A stretch of 64,000 nucleotides of DNA from assembly GCF_030253575.1 (NCBI RefSeq), contig NC_080569.1, positions 6,738,001-6,802,000 of the forward strand. The letters are read 5' to 3'. Below, one piece after another: positions 45,316 to 56,842 of the stretch (the stretch's first letter is position 1; the number at the start of each line of letters is the position of its first letter). The notes beneath the pieces were generated by a model. That model made no database searches and had not been told where the DNA came from. It saw nothing but the letters and a program-made list of their open reading frames with translations. The position numbers and the translations under genes were made by a program. The DNA is from Rhododendron vialii. Taxonomy: Eukaryota > Streptophyta > Magnoliopsida > Ericales > Ericaceae.

Positions 45316-47055
45316 GTCGGTAGCATAATAAACCGATAAGACCGGGATCGTACCCACAGAGAATCGAAAATAGCTTAATCGGATTGTAGGTTTTATAAGG
45401 TGGATTGTGGCGTTTAAGACGGCCAACTTGGATTTGCTTTTAACGGTGGAAAGGCTAAAACAACAAATTAGATAAGAGATTAACAAACTAAAAGAGGCAA
45501 GTCTAGGGATCATCTAACCTTTGACGTAAGCCGTTACTGGTTCTCGATTTAACTCAGGTGAGAGTTACGACCGCATGCTCACGCCTGGAGAATTTAGCTT
45601 TAATGACTTCGTTTATCGAAAGATGTGATTAACCGGAATTAAATCAACCTATTTTTGCTAATGTATCTAACACGTAGGAGGCCATGAGCTCTCAATATGC
45701 CACTTGCCAAGACCGCTTGACTAAACGACATACTAAGGAGTTAACGCCTCTCGCTTAGACCAAAGTGGCTAGGTTAATGAAATTCCGAAAACCATGATTT
45801 TAAGCCCAAAGGTTTGAGAACCAAATAACCACCTAAGTCTTTGGGAAAGAGTAGCCCAAGACTTAGCCAAAAGACTACTCACACATATTGAAAATACTAA
45901 AAATTATGCTAAGAATTGAAAACATGATTAACCGATAAAAACGGAAATAAACTTGATATTCACAAAGATCTAAAGAGTAGCTACAACTTTAATAAACGAG
46001 AAAATATCAAACTAGGAATTAAACTTACAAGTATTGAAGCTTGAAACTAAGAACAACAATGGAGAAAAACTAGAGAGAAAACTAATTTAGAACATAAAGT
46101 AGATATGAGATAAAGTGGGAGAGATAGGTATTTATACAACTCAACTTCTCTTCCAACAAATATCCTACAAACATACTATAAGTAGCAACTATTCCATAAA
46201 TGCAAGGTTGAAAAAGCAACAAATATTTGGCCGAAGGCTCCCCGTATCGATACAGATTATGCAAAGTATCGATATTACATCGCTAAGCTGAAAAGACCAA
46301 TTTCCTGTAACGCGCCCGTATCAATACGGTTTATGGCCGAATCGATACGGAACTCTCTGCTTGCCCAATTAACCAACGCGTATCGATATGGCCCTTAATC
46401 CGTATCGATACGCAGAGCTTATCTTCAAAAAGGAAAGCTAGCCTCCAAAACTTGACACCCGACGGCTCCCAGCAGCTTCCACAGTTTCACAGCACCTTAT
46501 TTTCATTCTCTAAACTTAAGTAAAAACTACATTTTAAATCTTTTTTTTACCTTTTCTTTACTTTAATTTATTTAATGAAAATAAGAAAGTACTCCCCATT
46601 TGAAAATAATGGCATTACCAGAATTTTAAGATTCTAATTAAATCAAAATGTCAATCCCCCACTTTTAGTGTAAAATGGAAAACTGCACATTTTTCTCAAG
46701 AGAAAATGGATCAAAACATGACCTTACTCTTCAAATAAAACCTTGTAACTTTGTAGTTACTCTTAGAAAAATTCAAGGATCAATTACCGCCATTTTTAAT
46801 CTCGAAAATTGATACTTTTTCAGAAAGTCATTTTTCCATACTTAGGACAGATTTTAAGGGCCGACAGGGTCTTCGGGTACTTGGAAGCATCCGGAGCATT
46901 CCTAGCGTTGAAATGCGCCTTATTTGCACGTTTTACCTGAAAACACTAAAAACACACATTACGTGCAATATCGTTATAAAAGCTAAACAAACGCAAGTTA
47001 AAGCAACATAAAACGGAACTAGTCACACCAAATATCTACAATATTGGGTGCTCAT
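45316..47055. mobile_element. Long non-coding repeat nested in the MULE
   Basis: A 1.7-kb block unlike the rest of the MULE. It opens AGCATAATAAACCGATAAGACCGG...ATCGTACCCACAGAG and closes ATATTGGGTGCTCATTA. From memory, sequences of this form recur as dispersed LTR-type repeats in plants; a solo LTR or non-autonomous retroelement is the best guess. No ORF of note. Ends are approximate. Confidence 0.4.
46240..46425. repeat. Cluster of ATCGATAC palindromic motifs
   Basis: Six near-copies of GTATCGATAC-type sequence in three pairs (CGTATCGATACAG / AAGTATCGATATT; CGTATCAATACGG / GAATCGATACGG; CGTATCGATATGG / CGTATCGATACGC), each pair about 30-40 bases across. They lie inside the nested repeat. 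Confidence 0.75.
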
Positions 47056-48214
47056 TAATTGCCGACGGGGTACACCACGTGTGTGGTACCCGCCTAGCAC
47101 CTAAAAACTTCTCGAGGTTTTAGTTTTACATAAAATAATTACAAATCCCTCCTTATTTTTCACATGTTTCGCCAAAAAAAAAAAACCTCATCTATTGTCT
47201 TCCTTTCTTTCACTTTCTCTTTTAATCAAATTGAACATGTTTAGTCATTCAACTCAACTATGGGTACAAACAGGTTGGGCACCAATTGAGTATAGATTTG
47301 TGTGTGGGGTCCACCTCGGGTTTCACACAAGTAATCCGAGTTATTCTTTTATTTTACAAAAAAAAATTAGCTGCCTTGTAAAGAATCAACTCAATCGGAT
47401 AATCGTAAATACTTGATACAATAGTCTAATTTCTGTTCAACATTCATTAATTTCAGGATCCTGAATGACAAAGTGGACAATCGATGAAGCATTTACGGCT
47501 GATAAAAAAAATTATGATGTTAAATTTTATAATTATGATATTTTTATTCGTCTTTTCTAAATTTTTGTAAGATTGATGTCAATTTTTTTGGTTTAATTAT
47601 TGTCACTACAAAAAGATTATTAAAAAAAAATTATGACCAAAAGTATAAAAAAGAAACATTGAGACAAAAAAAAACTGCTTTTTTTGTCTTTACCGTCGTT
47701 CTATCCAAAAAATTTAACTTTTCTAATTCTTCTTGTTGAGATCAATCATTGCTAATAAAATTTTAGCAAAAGACTAACCAAGGAATTGCAAAAAATAAAT
47801 ACGGTAGAAAATACCGGACCAATAATTGAGGAAGGACAAGACGTTAATGCATGCAAGTATTACAAACTAATAAATGCATTCGTTTGTAAAAATATCAGTT
47901 TCTGTTACATACTCCGAAAAATTATTTTCTTTTTAATTTCTGTAATTAGGCCATATGGCAAACAAAAAACACAACGAAAAGTAATACTCCGTACTAAAAT
48001 ATTATTCACGTATTAACTCTTGATACATCTCTTCACCAATGACAAGTAATTATGTAAGTTACTCTAATATGATTAAAATATGAATTGCGACATAGAAAAA
48101 GGAAAGTAAAAATCAGTTGAGCCTAAGTTCTTAATCAACTGTTAAGCTTGTACAGTACGAGTAATCATCTTTTCGTTTGTGTGCCTTCAATATAAGGGTG
48201 TCATAGTCATTTTA

Positions 48215-48366
48215 TTGTTAAAGTTAACGCCATCCTGGGCAAGTTGATGGGAGGGGGAATATTAACATTGTCAGTAAAAATAGGGGAGGGCAGTGTAATT
48301 TCAGAAACCTAAGGGGAGGTCTCTGGACTTGTCCGAAACCTCAGGGGAGGTCAGTGAAATTTGCCC
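48215..48366 (-). repeat. Right TIR of the MULE
   Basis: Inverted partner of 44598-44740, ending with the complement of GGGCAAATTTCAC. Confidence 0.88.
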
Positions 48367-48375
48367 TTAACAAAA

Positions 48376-49005
48376 AAACAAAGAAAGATAAAAAAGAGCA
48401 GCTTTTGGGGTTTAAATAGGAGAGAGAGAACTTTTCATAGCAAACACAAGGAATAATAAAAAGGGCTAAAAACGTCATTTAAGTGTGCAAGGTAAAGAAC
48501 TTCTGCATTCCTCTGACTTGGAAAAGACACTTGCAAATTGCAATTCATTATTTTCAATGGGCCCACATAGGAGGTGCTTTGATGCACTGGTTAGCATATT
48601 TGCCTTCTAGCACTTTCAGCCTAGTTTTTTTTTGTGCTAAAAGCTTGATATTTTTAAAAAAAATAGATAAAAATAAATTTTTTATTTTTTCGATTTCTCC
48701 CGTTGAGACAAACCTACAATTTCAAAATTTTGATTCAAAACTAAAAAATACGACACACAAACCCAAACTCCTGAAATGGAAGCCAGCATCCTTAGTCAGC
48801 AATTGTCTAGGTGAGTTTAGTAAGTAAAATTACCCTCTTGCCATTCCTAAAAAAAAATTTAAAATAAAAAAAATTTAAACAAAAACGAAATAAACCTTAG
48901 GCTTTTTTGGAAGGGGAATTAATATCCACTCCTTTTGTTTTTGTTTTTCAAACTCGAAATAAAAAATATATATATATATATATATATCAATTCCCTTTTA
49001 GAAAA
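48376..49005. other. Intergenic, nothing recognised
   Basis: AT-rich with a TA dinucleotide run at 48967-48987. No gene. Confidence 0.5.
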
Positions 49006-49390
49006 CAGTCCTGCTACACATACAGCAATTTGTGAATAAATTGTGCATAGATTTTGTTGTGGGGCCGACTACGGAACTCATACAAATCATCCGAGCCGTT
49101 CATTAAATGTAAAATATTTTTTCAAGAGTCCCTGTAAAAAGTAAGCTCAATTCAATTCCTATAGTTGTTTCATCCAACCATCTAAATTTTTATTCAGATT
49201 TTCGGATAATGAAAAGTTATATGATTTGATCGAGTATCTATAGGTATCAGATTGAGATTATTTTTTACGAGAACCCTTGAAAAAATATTTTATATTTAAT
49301 GAACGGCTCAGATAATTTGTGTGAAATTCATGATGGGCTCTACAATAAAACTGTGCACAGATTGTAGGTATGTGTAGACTTTCTGTGTAG
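49006..49390. mobile_element. MITE family A, older copy
   Basis: Shares ordered blocks with 29399-29789 (CTGCTACACA, GTTGTGGGGCC, CCGAGCCGTTCATTAAATG, TTAATGAACGGCTC) but arms are diverged. It lies about 400 bp upstream of the GAUT6 start codon, so may lie in its promoter. Confidence 0.75.
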
Positions 49391-49753
49391 AAAAAAGGCC
49401 TAAATTTTTGATTCACCATCGACATCCCGTCACCGTCATGTACGTCTCACGGTCCCACCGCCAAAACCGTCACTCATCGTCATTCAAAATCTCCACGCGA
49501 ACACCAAGGTATAAAAGTCCCCACCAAAATCAAATCAAATCAAAATCAATAATTACTAGCGTCAGTCACCACCAACGTTACACCTGTCTCTCCTCCATCA
49601 GCGCTCTCTTTCTCTCTCCTAAAAACCACGAACTATTGTCGGTCGGACGATTGCTTTCCCATTCACAAAAGCAGAAGGAAAGAACACGACGAAAACCCTA
49701 ACTCTCCACGCGGAAGAATCGTATCTCTATCCATCTAAAAATCCACACGAGCG

Positions 49754-49792
49754 ATGTTTGAGATCGTTGGGTTCATCTGCAGGAGAGATTGA
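49754..49792 (+). promoter_or_regulatory. uORF overlapping the GAUT6 start codon
   Basis: A 12-codon upstream ORF (MFEIVGFICRRD) ends in TGA whose last base is the A of the main ATG (TGATG). This arrangement can couple termination to reinitiation. Whether the transcript includes it depends on the unknown transcription start. Confidence 0.6.
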
Positions 49793-52700
49793 TGAAGCAG
49801 GTCCATCGATGCACGAGGATACTCATCCTCTCTTTGCTCTCTGTCTCCGTCTTCGTCCCAATCTTCCTTCTCTCCAACACGCTTAGACATTTCAATTCAG
49901 GTAACGAACGGATAACGATCATGTCTTGAAAAGATCTTATCGTTTCTTTGTCGGTTTTATTAGTTCGTTTTTGTTTGTGAGTTAAGTATTTGATTGAATT
50001 GGTATTATGTTATTGCAGAATCGGAAGAATATATTGCAGATTTGTCGACGATTGTATGAATCTCTGTTTCCCTCAAAATTGTTTTTTGTTTGGTTGGTTG
50101 CACAACAATAGGGCGGATATGCGAACAAGCTACTCGAGTTATTTTTAAGAACTCTTTTAAGATTGGATTGTTTCATAAAAAAAAATCAAGCTTGAACATT
50201 TTTTTAAAGCTTGTTATGCTTTCAAATCAAGTTCAAACAAGTTACTACTCTACTCGTTTGGGTTGTGACTTGTGATGTATAAAAGTTGAAGCTACTCGAG
50301 ATCGGCTTGGTTGAAGCGCGCTCGAGATTGGGTCGTCTTACAAACAAGCTATTTTTTAGCTTGTATCGGAGCTCGTTAAGTTTTCAAACTAAGCTTGATC
50401 AACTAACTAACAGGCTTGTTCAACATGTTTATCACCCCTACACAGAATCCAGATGAAAATGAATTCGAAAACGCTGAACTATTTTCACGATGTTATTTTG
50501 TGTTTGCCAAAAGATAGAGGATTCACTTTAACTTAACCAAAATACCTGTTTCTGTTATTCTCCTTCCACATCTTAGTTTGTTGAGTTTTAAAAGAGAGAA
50601 AATTTGAAGACCCCGCAACTGCTGGAAAAAAAAGAAGCTAAACTACCATATACATTTTCTTTGCAACCGACAAGAACATGGAGTTTTATCCTAAAGTAGC
50701 TTATTGGCTATTCGTTTTTGTGTTATTGGGAGCAGAAATACAGGACAGATGCTCTCAAACTGACTGCAATCGAGAAGGTACTTTCAATTTGGTTGGGTCT
50801 GTTGGATGACAGTTCTACCTATTTCGTTTCTTACTTTATTGGGATTGCGTGCTTCGGTGTAGGAAGAAGGTGAAAACATCGAAGAACCGCCACTAATTGT
50901 GTACAAAGATGGAGATATTAGTTCCGTGGTTACCAATACTGCGGACAGGAGTAACATGTTTGACCAATCTGGAAATGCCAAAGGAAGCACAGATTTATCT
51001 GAAAGAAATGGTTTGCGTCATTGTTATGTCTTTCTTTCATTTGTTTGCAGTTGTCTTATCAGTAATCTTATGGTTTTTCTTTGGCTTCAACCTTAGGTAC
51101 TAATCAGGACACAAAGGAAGATTATCAACAAATTCAGCTGGAGAAACCATCATCAGTAAGGGGGAAAACGGAATATCTTGAGCAATAGTACATATTTATC
51201 TCCTCATATCCTACACCAATGAAACTAGATAAAGAAGTTTATTCTTTCGTTTGATTATCGTCAGATACGCTAGTAGTGCCTAAACCAATCCATGACGCAT
51301 GCATAGCATAAGTGGAATTGTGAAGTAGTTCTAGTCTTTGCAGTCTGCTTATTTACAGGTTCTGTTTCACAGGAACAATTGAAACAGCCAACAGTTCCAC
51401 AGAGCCCGGATGTGCAGTCACAAACAAGGAGGGTGTTAGATGAGAAGGTAAAAGAGATGAAAGATCAGTTGATCAGGGCCAAAGCATACTTGAAATTCGC
51501 ACCACCTACTAGCAACTCTCAATTAGTCAGAGAGCTGAAACTACGACTTAGAGAGTTGGACCGAGCTCTTGGTGACTCCAGAAAGGACTCGGATTTGTCT
51601 AGGGGGTAAACTTCTAAGCTTTGTTCTTTTCCCTTTTAGTCTCAGAGTTGTAGATGTTTGTTGAAATGATGATCGCATATGTTATTCGTAAAACCCCATC
51701 CCATAGGCTGGAATACTGGTGACAAAAAATTGCCGATCAAAAAAGAAAAATTACTGGTGTCAAATGTTTGGTGTGGGTGAAGCCCTGTCATAGTTGTCAA
51801 AGGCGATGAAAGGTGATGCCTAGGTGAGAGGCTCCTGAAGGTGATGGATTGTCGGCTTGATGGGTGCAAGGCGAGGTGACTTCAACTAAACTCTGCCTAG
51901 GCGTTGAGGCGACAAAAGGCTCACCTTTTTCAAACTCAATCACAGCCGTAGGATTTAATTGTTTATGTTGTTAACCTTAAGTGATTGAGTCACCAGGTAA
52001 GCGAATCGCAGTCGATCTCTGTATCTCCAACAACAGTAGTCAATCTCTGCAGCAAAACTCTCTCTCTATTTCATCTTTTCTACTGAAGAATTTAGTCGAC
52101 TTCATCTGTCTCTCTCTCAATTGCAGCAACGATCAACTCTCCCTCTCTCTTTTCGACTGCAACAGAGTTCTCTTGACTTCATCTGATTTTAACAGTTTAG
52201 TTCTTCTCTATGTGAGAATTGTTGACTATTTGACATTTGGTGGATGTTTTTATTGATCTCTTGGATGATACACTTTCTAATATTCATTGGCTTAGTATTT
52301 CTTATTTGAAGTATTAGTGTATGCTATTTTTGCTATTTTTCTAGTTTAGGATCGCCTCCCTTCAAAAAGGCTTTCGCCTCGGAGCGCCTTTCTCCCTTGA
52401 CACCTATGAGCCCTGTTTAGAAAATATTCTATTTTTTTGGCGCCGTACCAGTTCTTATCCAGTTGAGGAGAGAGTATGATTTGACGGTGCATTTTCCATT
52501 GAGTGCCTATTTCTCACCCAATTACTCGATTGACTTAATGTGGAAATCAACAAAAGTTGTATATTTTACTCAAGAAAATGTGAAGGATTACATATCTTGA
52601 AGGCAATAGACTTTATGAAGCTTATCTAATGCATATTATGGGTACATCTCCACTCCTAGAAGAAGATATGCAATTGGAAGACAGAGACACAAGAATTGTT

Positions 52701-55279
52701 TCTTCCCTTTTCTTTTTTTGTTGGTAAACCTTTTTTCTCCCCCTTCAAATTCGCGTTTTTCTCATATTGGATAACAATTTTATGCCCCGAGATGGGTACT
52801 TGGGAGATCCCACCTACCTAGATAAGCTGATCAAGGTAAAGGGACGCATTGTGTTTCTTAGTTCTTCATATAGCTATAATGAAATGCCCCTTGACTATTA
52901 AATTTGATGGTGCTAGACCTAAGTTGGATTAGTTGGGGTCATCAACGATGTATAACTGGGTAACTGAGTGCCATTGACATGTCTACTGCTTGGTCTAATT
53001 GCCCACCATCTCATCTAAGAAACTGTTAACTTTTCAGTGCTTTGCAGAGGATGAGAGCCATGGAGGCTACCTTGTCAAAAGCCAGCTGTGTGTATACGGA
53101 CTGCCCCGCCATGGCCACAAAACTCCGTTCTATGACCCACAATACAGAGGAACGGGCCCGTACACTGAAGAATCAAGTTGCATTTCTTCTTCAGCTAGCT
53201 GGAAGGACAACCCCCAAAGGCCTGCATTGCCTGTCCATGCAGTTGACCACTGAATACTTTGCCCTGCAGCCCAAGGAGCAGGAGTACCCTAATCAACAGA
53301 AAATGCTTGATCCCGACCTCTATCACTTTGCTGTTTTCTCTGACAATGTTTTGGCTTGTGCTGTGGTTGTGAACTCGACGATTTCCACCTCCAGGGTAAG
53401 CTTCCTGAGGTTTATTTGTTGCCATATAATGTCTAGAGCATACTTCAGAGCGTTCTCTTCTATTCCAGATATCATTTCACCCATGTATAGCTCTCACATC
53501 AGCTTCAGATTTTTCCTTTAGATATGAACCTATAGTTTGATGTGTCAATGGTGTCGATGTAACTGGAAAGCAATATGATTAGGTGATGAGATGAAGGGAC
53601 TGGACTGAACATTTGACACAAGTCGAATTATTTCTGATGACAATGAATGTCGGAACATGCACATTGCAGCAATTAGGTTTGTTCGTGAAACCTAAATATA
53701 CAAAAAGTAGAAAGTCCCTAGTTGCCCTGTGCCATCACATGTTAGCTAATAGCATGAGAATTGCAAGTGAACTGTTTGATAATCTATATGGACACGTGTT
53801 GTTAAGTCTTTCTTAAAGCAAAGTTTGTACATGCTGATGACACATTGAGTTCTGAACAATCTTTGCTTTGCAGGAACCAGAGAAGATAGTCTTTCACGTA
53901 GTGACGGATTCTCTAAACCTCCCAGCAATTTCGATGTGGTTCTTATTAAACCCTCCTGGTAAATCTGCAATGCAGATCCAGAGCATAGACTCTTTTGAAT
54001 GGTTGTCAGTGAGGTACAATGTAACACTGGAGAAGCAGAACTCCCATGACCTAAGATACACCTCTGCACTGAACCACCTTCGTTTCTATCTGCCAGACAT
54101 GTTCCCTAATCTGAATAAGATCTTGCTACTTGACCATGATGTGGTAGTACAAAGGGATTTGACACAACTTTGGAGCGTCAATATGAAGGGGAAAGTAAAT
54201 GGAGCAGTGGAGACTTGTCAGGAAGGTGAACCCTCATTCCGGCGGATGGATATGTTCGTGAACTTTTCAGACCCATCTATTGTAAATAGGTTTGATCGCA
54301 ATTCATGCACGTGGGCTTTTGGACTGAACGTGTTTGATCTTCAAGAGTGGAGGAGACGAAATCTAACTGGTGTCTACCACAAATATCTCCAATTGGTATA
54401 GTTCAATCTTCAAACCTTTTCTTATAAGTTACTCTCATGCTATCATTTACCCGCGGGATTCAAGCTATTTTTCTGTTGACTTGTCAGGCTAGACTGCGAG
54501 AGTACTCGCGTACAGTATTGTCAATTCTCGTTGGATCCTTTTGTATTTATGGAGATTATTTTCCGTGTTCCTAGATCTGACAATGTTTTTGTATGTCGTT
54601 GCTTTCTTATTGACACTTAGTTCACTCAAACGTTAACTTCCTCTCCTGCCCTCTAAAGAAAATACAATGAGATGTAGCGGAAGGGAATCGGAATTTGCGA
54701 TTAGTATGGGAGTACAGCTCCACCACGTTAGTTGCGTGGTACTTACAAAGTTGCGTTGCAGCTTTCATTTTTTGTAACCTGACATTTGATGTTTGATTCT
54801 GTTTCTCATATGTTGGGATGCTTTCGAGTCTAGGTTACATTCATTTTAGGTCATGGGTTTGTTCTTGCTCATTAATAGAACTCTACACATGGCTCTTTTT
54901 TGTCTTCTAATGGTGTAATATAGTTCATACGATTTCTCTTTTATAATGAGCAATTGAACACAAAGAAGTATGCTAACTACGGTTTCCATTGGGGTCGATG
55001 CAGGGATATGTAAGGCCGTTGTGGCTGGCAGGTAGTTTGCCGTTAGGTTGGGTTACCTTCTACAACTACACAGTGGGTTTGGACAGGACGTGGCATGTAC
55101 TTGGGTTAGGTTATGAATCCGGTGTCAGGAGGGGAGACATTGAACAAGCAGCAGTGATACACTTCGACGGGCTTATGAAGCCTTGGTTGGATATTGGGCT
55201 TGAGATATACAAGGAATACTGGAGGAAACATGTCAACTATGAAAGCCACTTTCTCCAACAGTGCAATATACATCCATAA
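49792..55279 (+). CDS. GAUT6: GAUT6-like alpha-1,4-galacturonosyltransferase (GT8)
   Basis: Golgi type II membrane enzyme of family GT8, related to the GAUT1 homogalacturonan synthase; it would add galacturonic acid from UDP-GalA to pectin. Nine exons: 49792-49900, 50019-50053, 50736-50777, 50863-51010, 51097-51155, 51373-51605, 53038-53395, 53874-54395 and 55004-55279, all GT-AG, giving 593 aa. Exons of 35, 42 and 59 nt are joined by phase and by resemblance to recalled Arabidopsis GAUT6 (KYRTDALKLTAIEK, KAYLKFAPPTSNSQLVREL). A signal anchor spans about 9-28. Catalytic features: LLLDHDVVVQRD with the DxD at 415-417, LPLGW at 514-518, and HFDGLMKPW from His555. The stem region (60-170) is variable. 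Introns host a hAT-like MITE and a 620-bp element. The exact GAUT5/6 assignment is from memory. Confidence 0.94.
50109..50440. mobile_element. Candidate hAT-like MITE in GAUT6 intron 2
   Basis: TAGGGCGGATATGCGAACAAGC at the left is mirrored by GCTTGTTCAACATGTTTATC...ACCCCTA at the right. Flanks CACAACAA and CACAGAAT match at 5 of 8 positions, a possible decayed target duplication. The body shares GAGCTTG-type motifs with 37302-37640. Confidence 0.55.
51781..52416. mobile_element. hAT-like non-autonomous element in GAUT6 intron 6
   Basis: Ends CATAGTTGTCAAAGGCGAT and its inverted counterpart at TTGACACCTATG enclose 620 bp (51789-52408). A perfect 8-bp duplication, AGCCCTGT, flanks it at 51781-51788 and 52409-52416, the hAT signature. 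AGGCG-rich segments lie near both ends. No transposase. Confidence 0.85.
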
Positions 55280-56113
55280 TTAAAACCTACACCAGGAGAT
55301 GCCTGAATTTTGACCCGCTTTACCACAGATTCGTTGCTCTTTTGATCGAGGAACTGCATATAATTCTTTTTCTCATTCTTCCACAATTTTGCTGTGGAAT
55401 TTTGACTGCATAATTGGCGCCGAGTCAAATACTAGCTATAATAGGGATAAAAAGGGAGTCCTTTACAGTTAGTTAATCTGCAGGTACTTGTATGTACATA
55501 ACTCATAATAGGTGAATTCGATAGGAAATTTATATGACCTGATTCTTTGTTTTTCAAGTGATATTGAAACCAATCATATTGCTGCAAGAATATACTATTG
55601 TCATGTGCTTACACTCAACAGGTTCCAGTTTGCTTTTGTGGCCAAGGCCCGTGGCTACATTTTTTGGCTGAAGTTGGTCGAAAGTGGGATTAGAAACCAA
55701 ACAATGCTGTCGATATTGTCTCGCATCTACTACCCTGAGTTGTGTATTTCTCTACTTGAAAGTGTAACAGTGTTTGAGTGATTATAGTCAGTGCCCAGTG
55801 GTCATTGCCAAGAGATGTCCCAATCACATTTATGTGATGGTGAAAAGAGTTGGGCCATCACGTGGCAATGCTTCAGGAATATTGAATAATTTTTCTTGTT
55901 TGAGGCAAGATCTGATCTGAATGATGAGCATAGTCCAAGTTCCCGTCTTTGTTTAATAGAATGAAGATTTTGGAGGAGGCATTTGAGTTCAAACACGAAC
56001 AAATTGGTTCAAGATCCTTATATATATTCCAATCAAACTTCACATTAACTTCAGAGGTTTCATAAATTTCTATCGTTTACTAAAGTATAAATTTACACAA
56101 GCTTGATTCGATT
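55280..56113. other. GAUT6 3' flank
   Basis: Probably includes the GAUT6 3' UTR. No other gene seen. Confidence 0.45.
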
Positions 56114-56280
56114 AAAGCTCAAATTCGACCAATAAATTCAAACATTATTCGTAACTTGTCAAATTTTAGAATCAAACTTGAAAAACTACAACTTGTCAAA
56201 TTTTGTAGTTTTTCAAGTTTGATTCCAAAATTTGACAAGTTACGAATAATGTTTGAATTTATTGGTCGAATCTGATCTTT
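56114..56280. repeat. Near-perfect 167-bp hairpin
   Basis: Arms of about 77 bp pair almost completely: AAATTCGACCAATAAATTCA at the left against TGAATTTATTGGTCGAATCT at the right, and ACTTGTCAAATTTTAGAATC against GATTCCAAAATTTGACAAGT nearer the centre. The loop is about 12 bases (CTTGTCAAATTT). No open frame. It could be a young MITE or a small-RNA precursor. Confidence 0.85.
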
Positions 56281-56842
56281 AAGTAATTGGTACACATAAG
56301 TAATTGATTTCCTAATAAACGCTATCATTTGTTTATAACTGAATTGTGTTTTTTTTTTCTTTTTCTTCCTGTAGGTGTATTTACGATATCACCTTTTCTA
56401 TAAATCAAAAAAATTAAAAAATGAACGGATAATGTTCGTAACATCATAGTACTTAATAGTTGGGCAGGGGTTGGGTGAATCCCGGTTCCTTTAAGAAAAA
56501 TAAAAATTAATTTTTTGAATTAAAGGTTTAAGTATTACTCCTTGTGAGAGAATGTATTGTCTTATAAAATAAATAAAAAATAAGAATATCTCGTAAAATA
56601 AAAATAAGTACTTAAAAAATAAAAATATTAGCAAATCTAAGATAATAAAACCCCGGTTGCCGAGAAAACAATAACCCGGAATTCTGGTGCTTCCTCCCAC
56701 ATGTGTCCTCCGTGTGGAACCCATATACAGAGAGAATGAAGTATATTGTTCATATACTTTGTAAGTATTGAATAATTTTTGCTCCCGGAAACCGATGTAC
56801 TCTTCCCCACAGCTACCCCTGGCCCGTGTGCCCACCTCCGCC
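56281..56842. promoter_or_regulatory. Probable BLOS1 upstream region
   Basis: AT-rich, with a GC-richer leader from about 56775. An upstream ATG at 56797 reads in frame into the BLOS1 exon, but family relatives start near the ATG at 56843. No firm promoter motif. Confidence 0.4.

Larger units (their letters stand above)
44589..48375. mobile_element. Mutator-like (MULE) non-autonomous element
   Basis: Terminal inverted repeats of about 140-150 bp start at GGGCAAATTTCACTGACCTC (44598) and end with its complement at 48366. They match by eye at roughly 85% and contain a repeated CACTGACCTCCCC / GGACCTCCCC theme. A perfect 9-bp duplication, TTAACAAAA, flanks the element (44589-44597 and 48367-48375), diagnostic of Mutator insertion. 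The 3.77-kb body has no MURA transposase. It holds a long internal repeat (about 45316-47055) and MITE fragments. Whether it carries captured host sequence (Pack-MULE) is undecided. Confidence 0.93.

Noticed and set aside
46240-46425. CRISPR-like spaced repeats
   Set aside because: Repeats are short, variable palindromes in a plant transposon; no spacer regularity and wrong kind of organism.
49982-50176. 64-aa minus-strand ORF
   Set aside because: Lies across GAUT6 exon 2 and a MITE in intron 2; antisense shadow.
52999-53253. 84-aa ORF overlapping GAUT6 exon 7
   Set aside because: A different frame from the catalytic protein; exon 7 phase is fixed by splicing to exons 6 and 8.
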